Source: a virus
IMG/VR virus record: IMGVR_UViG_3300031931_000040
Location: 1 to 21,698 of that record
Reading direction: 5' to 3' (one strand)
DNA: 21,698 nt
A program made the translations under genes and the position numbers. Position 1 is the stretch's first letter. Every line of letters starts with the position of its first letter. Below the pieces are notes generated by a model. It did not search any database and had not been told where the DNA came from. It saw only the letters and a list, made by a program, of their open reading frames with translations. Of this stretch, positions 6,742 through 13,732 are shown piece by piece.

Positions 6742-6954
6742 ATGGAAACACAATCAATCAATATCCAAATTTCCACTATTGATGAGGCACTTCATTGGCA
6801 AAACGTGGCGATTCTTAACATCAATAAATTCCGCTCTAACCCCGTAGAGGGACAAGAGAACTTTCAAAGCAATCTAATACGCATGTGGAATGATGTTCAT
6901 GCACAAGCAGGATTAGCGCTTATTGCAATGCAACAAGAAGTAAAGGTGGCGTGA
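6742..6954 (+). CDS. Small early protein, unknown (70 aa)
   Basis: This gene has a clear GGGGTG ribosome-binding site at 6731-6736 and overlaps the start of the next gene through TGATG. The protein is mainly helical in appearance (SINIQISTIDEALHWQNVAI, then a helix ending ALIAMQQEVKVA). No signal peptide or motif is visible, and I do not recognise the family. Genes in this slot between CII and the replication gene in P2-like phages are commonly small early proteins of unknown role. Confidence 0.75.
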   Translation: METQSINIQISTIDEALHWQNVAILNINKFRSNPVEGQENFQSNLIRMWNDVHAQAGLALIAMQQEVKVA

Positions 6955-7181
6955 TGGAATACTTCGCCCTTCGATTATTTGGTGATGGCGCTATGAAGCG
7001 CCACGCCAAAACCTTTGAGCCTGAAGTGACTAAGTTAGGTGACTTTGATTCATTAGAAGATGCCGTAAAGCAAGCTTGCGCTCAGTTAGATTGTAATCAC
7101 CTACTCCGCGGCATTCTTAGCCAGGGTGAAGGTGCTGGCGGCTACATGATTGTCGATGCACAGGAGTTAACCGAAGTATGA
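6954..7181 (+). CDS. Small early protein, unknown (75 aa)
   Basis: Translation most likely begins at the ATG at 6954, which overlaps the TGA of the previous gene, and the gene ends overlapping the next ATG in the same way. The protein begins MEYFALRLFGDGAMKRH and has an alpha/beta look: a strand, the helix DSLEDAVKQACAQL, then GGYMIVDAQELTEV. An in-frame GTG at 6951 is an alternative start. No family is recognised. Translational coupling on both sides ties it to the replication operon. Confidence 0.75.
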   Translation: MEYFALRLFGDGAMKRHAKTFEPEVTKLGDFDSLEDAVKQACAQLDCNHLLRGILSQGEGAGGYMIVDAQELTEV

Positions 7182-7456
7182 ACCTCACAGAAAAGCAGCA
7201 GTACCAGCGCCAGTACTACCAGAAAAATCGAGAGACCATTTGTGCGAAAAAGCGCAAACAATACAAGCGCAAAACTCAGCTTAGTAGCGGGCCTAAACAA
7301 AAACGAAAGACTAGAGCAACCTCTCCGAATATTGCAGCTCCAGCACCAGCTACTTGCCCAGTAAAACTGGTGAATAAGATGCCAGAGAAAACTCGCCACA
7401 GAATCGAAGATATTGAGCTCGCGAGAGAGTTGGGTATTTCTGTAGATGAGCTTTAA
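7178..7456 (+). CDS. Small basic protein, unknown (92 aa)
   Basis: The gene is coupled to the one before through an ATGA overlap. The N-terminal half is very basic (EKQQYQRQYYQKNRETICAK, followed by many Lys and Arg), the middle is Pro/Ala-rich, and the C-terminus is an acidic helix (RHRIEDIELARELGISVDEL). The basic part could bind nucleic acid, and the tail resembles a short protein-interaction segment. No zinc-binding cysteine pattern is present. Function unknown. Confidence 0.75.
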   Translation: MNLTEKQQYQRQYYQKNRETICAKKRKQYKRKTQLSSGPKQKRKTRATSPNIAAPAPATCPVKLVNKMPEKTRHRIEDIELARELGISVDEL

Positions 7457-7500
7457 AGGCTTCGGATGTGATCGTCCTAAACGAAATCAATTTGTAGAAA

Positions 7501-7528
7501 GCCGCATTTGCTAGACCAATAATGCGGC
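7501..7528. other. Inverted repeat before the next early gene
   Basis: GCCGCATT at 7501-7508 pairs perfectly with AATGCGGC at 7521-7528 across a 12-base loop. There is no T-run, so it is unlikely to be a normal terminator. It lies just ahead of the GAGAGGTG ribosome-binding site of the next gene and could affect its translation or RNA stability. Confidence 0.5.
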
Positions 7529-7542
7529 AAAGAGAGGTGAAT

Positions 7543-7941
7543 ATGTCTGTTGAAGATGTTGAATACTGCCCTGCTATTTCTATTTATGACAAAGGGGTGA
7601 GAGCAACCAGCCCTACTCATATGCCTTGTCCTGATATGGAGGGACTATCTGATTTTGACCCAGTAAAAACAGAGCGCTCATTGAGTCGTATGGAAGTGTT
7701 GAGGAAAGAGTTAGGGCTGAATAAGCGCCAGAGACAGAGCAATAAAAATACACCTCTTAACTACATTTGCACTGAAGATAAATGCTTAGACCCTTGGGAA
7801 ATCAAGAGTAAGCCGAAAAACAAAACTAAGCCAAAAACTGACACCGATACAAAGTGGCGAACAAGGCTAGCTGTTAAAGCCAATAACCTTCCAGATAGAG
7901 CAGTACAACGCCAAGGGCAAAATGAAACAACACACCACTAA
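7543..7941 (+). CDS. Early protein upstream of the replication gene, unknown (132 aa)
   Basis: The start at 7543 is chosen because GAGAGGTG lies just before it; the frame also opens at an ATG at 7522 inside the inverted repeat. The protein has an N-terminal acidic part (MSVEDVEYCPAISIYDKGV), a central basic helix (SRMEVLRKELGLNKRQRQS) and a Lys/Thr-rich tail (KPKNKTKPKTDTDTK) that is probably disordered. Four cysteines are scattered but do not form a recognisable zinc motif. The last 20 bases overlap the start of the replication initiator gene, indicating translational coupling. Function unknown. Confidence 0.7.
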   Translation: MSVEDVEYCPAISIYDKGVRATSPTHMPCPDMEGLSDFDPVKTERSLSRMEVLRKELGLNKRQRQSNKNTPLNYICTEDKCLDPWEIKSKPKNKTKPKTDTDTKWRTRLAVKANNLPDRAVQRQGQNETTHH

Positions 7942-9874
7942 TCTCAATAATCCACTTAATCGGCTCCCTAGCAATATTCACAGGGAGCTGATGGCGTACC
8001 TGGAAAACAAAAAAGGTTCGTCTCAACTTGAGTTCATTAATGGTGAGTGGGTGCATGATGGTAAGAAAACACCAAGAGAGCAAGTGTTTGAATTTGCTTC
8101 TACCACAGCCAACAAGCTCAAACTACCTTTTGATATTCGTAATTATATAGATAAGGCTGCTGCTAGCCGTTTGCGTAAATATGGTTTCAAAAAAGCAATA
8201 GACTTTATTGAGAAACGAAGTGGTGCTGCAGCCGCGGCATTCTCAGTAATGCCTGAGCCTTGGTGGAAAGTAGATAATGAAATTAAGCGAGCTAAGTTAG
8301 CCGTTGAGATGGCAGGCCGTTGCGCTAATCGTATTCGTATTGCTTTTGAAAAAGGCTTTACGCTTTTGCAAGCTCTTTCTTTTGTGAATGAGTTTGTAGG
8401 CGCGTCACTGTGGCTACCTCAGTTCGCTCACGTCGAAGACGATGAAAAGGCATTCTCAGCGCTTGTTCGCTTAATGGATGACAACTTTTGGCGCAGAGCA
8501 ATTGGCAAGATCAGTGTAGCTGTATTTGAGAATGCTCGCCGCGCTGCTGGCATGGTATCACCACATAGTTCACCTTATGCTTCTAACTCTGCCTGTGAAT
8601 GGCTCACTATTCGCCAAGACCGACAGCGCGAATGGATTGAGCTTATGGCTATTGAGTCAGAGAACGGCGATACAATAGACCTGCAAACTGTGATTGATTC
8701 ATCACAAAGCAACCCTGCTAACCGCCGCCATGAGTTGATGACTCGTATTGCTGGATGCCAAGAATATGCAGAAAGTAATAATCACATCGCGGTATTCATT
8801 ACGATGACCTCCCCTAGTCGCTTCCACCGCTTAAAGCAGCACGGAAAATACTGGATTGAAAACCCTAACTTTGACGGCAGCACTCCTAAGGATGCTCATG
8901 CTTGGTTAAGCAAAGGCTGGGAGCTATTCCGCGCTTGGGCGGATTATCGCAATCTAACCTATTACGGGATGAGAGTTGTTGAACCTCACCAAGATGGAAC
9001 ACCGCACTGGCATGGTGTGTTCTTCATGCCTTTAGAACAGGTCAAAACGTTTGTTGCTGGCCTACAAGAATACCAATTCCGCGAAAAGCAAGATCTCTAC
9101 TTTGACGACGGCACACCAAAAACCAAAGCGATGAGAGCACGTTTTCAAGCGAAGATGCTTGATGAAAAAGACGGTGGCGCAGTGGCTTACTTAGCGAAAT
9201 ACATCTCGAAAAACGTAGATGGTCATGCCCTCGAAGGTTTGACCGATACAGACAATAGACGAGCAAAGTTACAGGATACGGTGAAGAACGTAACAGCCTG
9301 GTCGCGCACGTTCTGTTTTCGCCAGTTCCAGTTTCAACGCACACCGCCTGTAACTGTTTGGCGAGAGCTTCGCCGTATTGATGAAGAGCAAGAGTTTTGC
9401 TTGTTCGAGAAAGCTCGCAGAGCTGCTGATAACGGCTTCTTTTCAGTTTATATGGATTACATGGGCGGTCACCGCCTAAGTGCATCTATGCGTCCAATAA
9501 AGCTACTCAAGAAAGAACGTGAAAACAAATACGGTGAAATTGTCACTGCAACCGATGGACTTGAGGGCTCAGGGCTTGTGGTGTTTACCCGTGAGACTGA
9601 GTGGAAGTTAGTTAAAAAAGCCTCCGACTTGTCGGAGGCTTCTGAAGGGAGCGGGAGCGACCGACCTTGGTCCAGTGGCAATAACTATAGAATTCCACCC
9701 AAAAGCAAAAAAATCATCGATAACTTCTTCTTGGAACAAGAGTTAAACCGCTCCGATCCAGAATGGGAGGAGTTCATTAACCGGGAAAACTCTCCCGTTG
9801 ACTACATTAAAGCAATCAAAACAGACTGTTTACCTTACCGAGAGAGAGGTAGGTATAAGAGTTCCTGTGAATAG
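7922..9874 (+). CDS. Replication initiator, P2 gpA-like HUH endonuclease
   Basis: This 650-residue protein nicks DNA to start rolling-circle replication. The HUH metal-binding motif is clear at H362-W363-H364 in GTPHWHGVFF. Two tyrosines spaced four apart, Y423 and Y427 in AYLAKYISKN, match the twin active-site tyrosines of P2 gpA. The N-terminal 300 residues are helical and correspond to the GPA family domain. It is somewhat shorter than P2 gpA. An origin-like 10-bp hairpin lies within the coding sequence at 9619-9640, in a Ser-rich linker, matching the position of the P2 origin inside gene A. The gene overlaps the preceding one by 20 bases and precedes the Ogr-like gene. The call is secure. 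Confidence 0.93.
   Translation: MKQHTTNLNNPLNRLPSNIHRELMAYLENKKGSSQLEFINGEWVHDGKKTPREQVFEFASTTANKLKLPFDIRNYIDKAAASRLRKYGFKKAIDFIEKRSGAAAAAFSVMPEPWWKVDNEIKRAKLAVEMAGRCANRIRIAFEKGFTLLQALSFVNEFVGASLWLPQFAHVEDDEKAFSALVRLMDDNFWRRAIGKISVAVFENARRAAGMVSPHSSPYASNSACEWLTIRQDRQREWIELMAIESENGDTIDLQTVIDSSQSNPANRRHELMTRIAGCQEYAESNNHIAVFITMTSPSRFHRLKQHGKYWIENPNFDGSTPKDAHAWLSKGWELFRAWADYRNLTYYGMRVVEPHQDGTPHWHGVFFMPLEQVKTFVAGLQEYQFREKQDLYFDDGTPKTKAMRARFQAKMLDEKDGGAVAYLAKYISKNVDGHALEGLTDTDNRRAKLQDTVKNVTAWSRTFCFRQFQFQRTPPVTVWRELRRIDEEQEFCLFEKARRAADNGFFSVYMDYMGGHRLSASMRPIKLLKKERENKYGEIVTATDGLEGSGLVVFTRETEWKLVKKASDLSEASEGSGSDRPWSSGNNYRIPPKSKKIIDNFFLEQELNRSDPEWEEFINRENSPVDYIKAIKTDCLPYRERGRYKSSCE
9614..9670. other. 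Candidate rolling-circle replication origin inside the replication gene
   Basis: AGCCTCCGAC at 9619-9628 is followed after two bases by its perfect complement GTCGGAGGCT at 9631-9640. An A-run precedes it and a GC-rich tract (GGGAGCGGGAGCGACCGACC at 9648-9667) follows. The segment encodes a Ser/Glu/Gly-rich linker that looks unconstrained as protein. P2 carries its origin inside gene A, so the hairpin and tract are a plausible nick site for this HUH protein. The exact nick position cannot be read from sequence alone. Confidence 0.55.
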
Positions 9875-9943
9875 AGCTAGTTCTGTCGTTCACTACTTAG
9901 GGGTAGATATTGAACGAAAATATTAGGATTAAGGAGAAACAAC

Positions 9944-10201
9944 ATGCTGATCACCTGCCCTAAGTGCGAAAGTAAAGCCAGAATTGCAACCTCACGAGCG
10001 ATTACCAGAGAGACTCGTGAGGCTTACTGCCAGTGTCTAAACCTAAACTGCGGAGTTGCTTTCACCACTCTAACCTCTGTACACAAAATCATTGAGCAAA
10101 CAGGCAAGAAGCCGGACCCTGAACTACAGCCGGAGCTTTGTAAGGGTGACTTAAATCAAATGGATATTTTCAATCAGCTTGAGCAACAACCTACTAGATA
10201 A
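9944..10201 (+). CDS. Ogr/Delta-type zinc-finger late activator
   Basis: This 85-residue protein carries the Ogr/Delta zinc-finger pattern: C-P-K-C near the N-terminus and a second pair in YCQCLNLNCGVAFTT. P2 Ogr and P4 Delta bind late promoters and recruit RNA polymerase to head, tail and lysis operons. AAGGAGAAAC just before the ATG is a strong ribosome-binding site. The gene follows the replication initiator by 70 bases. I found no TGT-N12-ACA Ogr site upstream of the baseplate operon, so its target may have been lost with the head genes, or it may act on a helper phage's promoters. The family call is good; the target is unknown. Confidence 0.85.
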   Translation: MLITCPKCESKARIATSRAITRETREAYCQCLNLNCGVAFTTLTSVHKIIEQTGKKPDPELQPELCKGDLNQMDIFNQLEQQPTR

Positions 10202-10456
10202 ATTGGAAATTAACAGCACTGAACAATGTCGACGTTCCGAAGTTCAAGAAATTGAAAATCAATGAAGCATCCCCCTAACCTGAAATTAGCAACTTACTTG
10301 AGTAAGACTATCCAATGAATGAACTAGCTTGAACAGAATCAAAGTTTGAAAGTTGGCCGTATCACGCTCTTTCATATGTATTTCTGTGTTAGTTTGAGGT
10401 AAGAGACAAGCTCTATTTAAACAGAGGGGCTTGATGAGTTTAGCAATGAGGCAAAG

Positions 10457-11515
10457 ATGGGCGTAGAAGTCATTGAACAAAATGGTATGTTTAACACCAT
10501 ACTGAATGGGAATTTAATTCATTCTGAAAAAATCTATCATGCAAATCAGGATAAGAATCAAATAGAACAAGTTAACGAAGAAGTTCTTTTATTGCTTCTA
10601 ACCTGCAAAGTAGCAGACTTACCTACCCCATTCGCTGTAGATGGTGATTACTTTCCGAAAAATGGAAGTGAAATTGATTATTTGACCATCAAAAATAGAG
10701 GTGAGGGTTGTATCCTATCAGTCATTATGACTAAAAAGCTCATCAACTGGAAACAACTATTCACAATAGGAGAATATTCCGATCACATACAAACAATATC
10801 TTCGAATATAAGCACTGATATCGATGAAGGATATGCTTATATTAGCTGTACATTAAAGCTCGCTCCTACTGATAACTTAAATGAAAAAGCAACTTTCGCA
10901 TCCAACCTACTCCTAGAAGCAAACAACGACACTTTAAACAAACTGAACAAAGCAATGTTGGACGAGTATATACTTGAGACTTTCCAATTCCCCCGAGAAT
11001 ACCAATCAATATGTAGCCAATATCTAATCTGGTTTGGTGAGTTCCTCGAGAACATTGGGATTGATGCTCTAGTTTCAGTGAACAATGATGGCGAACAAAC
11101 TCAAGTAAAAATTTCATCAAAACACAGTGAACAAGTTCTCGAAAAGATTGAAGAGCTTTTCTCGCAATACATCGCTCTCCCTTATGCAGAATTTTTACCC
11201 GCAGCTCACCCTTTAGACCCACAACAACAGTTCATGGTGACGCAGTTGCAAACGCAGATAAATCATTTCAAAGGTCAACTTGAAGTGAAAAGTTCAGTAA
11301 TTCAACTAAAAGAAGCAACTATTCAAGGGCTGCAACGAGAAATTCAGTCACAACAAAACATTATTGATGTCCAAAAAAATCAATTGCTACTTATTGAAAG
11401 TAAACAAGGTGATGAAGAGGTAGAGCTATTTGGTGGCGTTATCAAGCTTGGCGAACTTGTGTGGGGACCGATCAAATTTAGCCCCAAGAAGCTACTCGAA
11501 AAAACTAACGAATAA
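10457..11515 (+). CDS. AT-rich cargo gene: C-terminal coiled-coil protein, unknown (352 aa)
   Basis: I do not recognise a family. The protein has no signal peptide or clear membrane segment. Residues 1-240 look globular and alpha/beta, including an EFLENIGIDALVSV segment followed by a helix with LEKIEELFSQYIALP. Residues about 255-315 are Gln-rich with heptad-like spacing (QLQTQINHFKGQLEVK, IQGLQREIQSQQNIID) and likely form a coiled coil. The C-terminus has FGGVIKLGELVWGPIKF. The ATG has AGGCAAAG before it. Base composition is clearly more AT-rich than the early and baseplate genes on either side, suggesting separate acquisition. It lies in the slot where head genes would begin, with a second cargo gene behind it. 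A phage-exclusion role is possible but unsupported by any motif. Confidence 0.8.
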   Translation: MGVEVIEQNGMFNTILNGNLIHSEKIYHANQDKNQIEQVNEEVLLLLLTCKVADLPTPFAVDGDYFPKNGSEIDYLTIKNRGEGCILSVIMTKKLINWKQLFTIGEYSDHIQTISSNISTDIDEGYAYISCTLKLAPTDNLNEKATFASNLLLEANNDTLNKLNKAMLDEYILETFQFPREYQSICSQYLIWFGEFLENIGIDALVSVNNDGEQTQVKISSKHSEQVLEKIEELFSQYIALPYAEFLPAAHPLDPQQQFMVTQLQTQINHFKGQLEVKSSVIQLKEATIQGLQREIQSQQNIIDVQKNQLLLIESKQGDEEVELFGGVIKLGELVWGPIKFSPKKLLEKTNE

Positions 11516-11593
11516 ACCTCTCTCAAGTGTAAAAATTAATAATCTGTATTGATAGTTAGTGTATACATAATGCATTACTTACAAAGTTATATA

Positions 11594-12256
11594 ATGATAG
11601 ATATGTTTAAGAAAAAATCTCGTTGCAAAGAAAACTCTTTAGAAATGGAAATGCTACTCAGAAGAGCGCATGAGTTATTAGCGAACAATAATATTGAAGG
11701 TCTAAAAGATCTACTTCGTACAATATGGCGGAGGCTACAATCACGATTGATGCTAGAGCCCTACTTACTTGCAGATCATGATGCCTGTGGTGACATAGCA
11801 TTTAATTTTTGTAGTTTTAGTGAACTACAAGGTTGTTATCAAGGACAAGCCAACAGCTATATTTCATTAATTGAACCAGTCCTCACTTTCCCATGGCATC
11901 CAAATAGAATAATTAACAACCTCGGTGTTATAGGCGAGAATAGAATAAACGGAAGATTCACTTCATCCTCCAATCACTCTGCAAATTATTACTGGCCACT
12001 TATGTTAATAAAGGTCACTGGTGGTAACCATTCAATTGCGCAGGGCATACTAATGGGAGAAGGTGAAATCGCCTTAGAAGACTGGTATAACCTTACTCCA
12101 CTTTTAAAGAAATACAGGTGCAACGGACCGCTCTGGATTAATAATGATACAAACAAAATTGTAATGCACTGTGATTGTCCAGAACTTGGTATGGCATGGG
12201 AAGTTAGTCGCTTATTAGCTTCCGTTTGCCCTCCCCCTTTACAAGCAAGTAAGTAA
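11594..12256 (+). CDS. AT-rich cargo gene, DUF6710-like (about 220 aa)
   Basis: The frame is open from a TTG at 11549, with ATGs at 11570, 11594 and 11603; none has a good ribosome-binding site, so the start is uncertain. The central part FPWHPNRIINNLGVIG, and especially IKVTGGNHSIAQGILMGEGE, recalls proteins grouped as DUF6710, which I recognise from memory with limited certainty. The conserved GGNHS with an acidic stretch after it could form an active site, but no reaction is known to me. Several cysteines occur near the C-terminus (MHCDCPELG). The gene lies 78 bases after the coiled-coil gene, shares its AT-rich composition and ends before a hairpin, so the pair probably moves and is expressed together. 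Confidence 0.75.
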   Translation: MIDMFKKKSRCKENSLEMEMLLRRAHELLANNNIEGLKDLLRTIWRRLQSRLMLEPYLLADHDACGDIAFNFCSFSELQGCYQGQANSYISLIEPVLTFPWHPNRIINNLGVIGENRINGRFTSSSNHSANYYWPLMLIKVTGGNHSIAQGILMGEGEIALEDWYNLTPLLKKYRCNGPLWINNDTNKIVMHCDCPELGMAWEVSRLLASVCPPPLQASK

Positions 12257-12330
12257 AGTTAACCAAAGATCTCTTTTCTTGAAAAACGCAAAAAAACGAT
12301 CTTGAACGATCTCTAAATCTGCAATTTAAA

Positions 12331-12362
12331 ACAGCCCTTGATGTTGTTCCCATAAGGGCTGT
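12331..12362. terminator. Hairpin after the AT-rich cargo pair
   Basis: ACAGCCCTT at 12331-12339 pairs perfectly with AAGGGCTGT at 12354-12362. There is no T-run downstream on the plus strand, so it is a weak terminator candidate, but it is the only hairpin between the cargo genes and the baseplate operon. A short direct repeat, CGATC at two places just upstream near 12297-12311, is also seen. Confidence 0.5.
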
Positions 12363-12524
12363 GCTCAAATAAACCTACCGAAATGAATTGCGCCTCTGAT
12401 TGCGCAAAATTGCAGTGTTGAATTTTGGTGTGGAGGGAGGGGTGAGCCGACGCAAGCCCCAAGCGCCTACCCCACTACCGAATTTTCCTCATTCTGCAAA
12501 ATTCTGATTTTTTCCTTGGATTTG
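12363..12524 (+). promoter_or_regulatory. Unusual control region ahead of the baseplate operon
   Basis: Three ATTGC copies start at 12387, 12399 and 12409, about one helical turn apart; the third reads ATTGCAGTGT, matching the pyocin P-box form ATTGnnGTnn that I recall for PrtN. Two AT-rich dyads follow: CAAAATT at 12405-12411 with AATTTTG at 12421-12427, and GAATTTT at 12480-12486 with AAAATTC at 12498-12504. They flank a GC-rich segment of about 52 bases (12428-12479). No clear -10 box, terminase site or gene remnant could be identified. The region may be a late promoter, a packaging or recombination site, or a deletion scar. Confidence 0.5.
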
Positions 12525-13400
12525 ATGGGTTTTCTGATGTGGAAACGACAATACGAGCACGGACGATGGAACGGGCATAAGCTCAACATCCTATCGACGG
12601 CCATTGATGGCGGTCAGCGTCTGCACGTTGTTGAAATCCCTTATGAAGACCTGCCACACATCAAGGTGATGGGCAGCAAGGCCCGTACCTTCAACTTTGA
12701 AATTGTCTTTGTTGGCACGAGTTCCCTTGCAGATGCCAATGCCTTTATCGCGAACTGTGAAGCCTCTCCAGAAGGCGAACTCGAACACCCTTGGCTTGGT
12801 GAGTTAAAGCTCGTCTACCAATCTTATTCCCAAAACATCAGCACCAAACGCGGCTTGGTCACGCTTAGCCTTTCGTTCGTGCGTGCCGGCATATCTCCAA
12901 CTATCTCTGCGCCAAGCATTGTGAGAACCAGAGAGCAGGCCAGCGCCGTCGAAAAAATCTCTACTAAGGTGTTCGTCAAAGATGTGGAAGAAATGAGCGT
13001 AGCTGAAATTGCTCAAACTCAAGATGACTTCACCAAGATGCATGATGCCCTGGTAGACATCACTAATCGCCTTGATTTGGATGCTGAGAAGAAGCAGGAC
13101 ATCAACAACGCACTAAACACAGCCTACTCAGCGATTAGCAGTATCAGCAATGACCCTAAAGACTTTGCCAGCCTAATGAGCATCGCTGTGGATGCCGTTG
13201 CAGAAGGTGTGCAGCTAGAGCCTGACTCAATCAGCGAAGCCGCAAATCATGCACGTTCGGCTCAGGCGTTCATGTTGGGGTTGATGGGAGAAGAACCGCC
13301 CAGCACTCACTACAACACTCAATTGGTGACCGCCGCGGTCAAGATGAGCGAAAGCCTCACTGAGCTTGAAGCGGTTGACACTTACGATGTAACCGCATAG
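12525..13400 (+). CDS. Tail/DNA circularisation protein, Mu gpN-like
   Basis: This protein of about 291 residues resembles the N-terminal domain of Mu gpN (DNA circularisation N family), a baseplate hub protein. The N-terminal 110 residues show the family pattern: WNGHKLNILSTAIDGGQRLH, VVEIPYEDLPHIKVMGSKAR and FNFEIVFVG. It is shorter than Mu gpN (about 490 residues). The remainder is helical. The frame also opens at a TTG at 12516 and has another ATG at 12537; 12525 is a compromise, with no strong ribosome-binding site. In Mu-like phages the tape-measure gene lies immediately before gpN; here there is only non-coding DNA. It heads the baseplate operon. Confidence 0.85.
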   Translation: MGFLMWKRQYEHGRWNGHKLNILSTAIDGGQRLHVVEIPYEDLPHIKVMGSKARTFNFEIVFVGTSSLADANAFIANCEASPEGELEHPWLGELKLVYQSYSQNISTKRGLVTLSLSFVRAGISPTISAPSIVRTREQASAVEKISTKVFVKDVEEMSVAEIAQTQDDFTKMHDALVDITNRLDLDAEKKQDINNALNTAYSAISSISNDPKDFASLMSIAVDAVAEGVQLEPDSISEAANHARSAQAFMLGLMGEEPPSTHYNTQLVTAAVKMSESLTELEAVDTYDVTA

Positions 13401-13408
13401 GGGGAGAA

Positions 13409-13732
13409 ATGAATAGCAATGTCATTTTAAACGATCTCAACGCCCTGCTATCTGCGCTTGATACCAACATAGGAGAAGTAACAGCCAACTCTACCGTAGA
13501 AGCTCTGGAGCTGTATGAAAGTCTGACTTCTCTCAAAGGCAACGTACAAACTCAGCGCGATAAAGTCATTGCAGGTATTACGCCGCACCGAACCGTGGTG
13601 AAACCAAAATACACACCGGCACTAGCCCTCGCTCATGATGAGCAAAGTAGCGAAGCGATGGTGACGGCTTTGAACGCATTGCAACATCCACTCTTTATGC
13701 GTGGTGATATTGCCGTGAGGAATGTGAAATGA
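13409..13732 (+). CDS. Baseplate-operon protein, unknown (107 aa)
   Basis: GGGGAGAA just before the ATG is a good ribosome-binding site, and the gene overlaps the next by an ATGA. The protein is mostly helical with conserved-looking VEALELYESLTSLKGNVQTQ and a short C-terminal tail ending FMRGDIAVRNVK. I do not know its family. Its place between gpN and the gp44-like hub suggests a small baseplate or assembly protein. Confidence 0.8.
   Translation: MNSNVILNDLNALLSALDTNIGEVTANSTVEALELYESLTSLKGNVQTQRDKVIAGITPHRTVVKPKYTPALALAHDEQSSEAMVTALNALQHPLFMRGDIAVRNVK

Noticed and set aside
9042-9485. A 147-codon open frame on the minus strand inside the replication gene
   Set aside because: It lies wholly within the well-supported HUH initiator, has no sensible start signal and its composition is that of a shadow frame.
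12428-12524. Open frame running into gpN from upstream, considered as a tape-measure remnant
   Set aside because: The translated segment is Pro/Cys-rich with no tape-measure-like helix, begins after a stop near 12384, and has no resemblance to the family.
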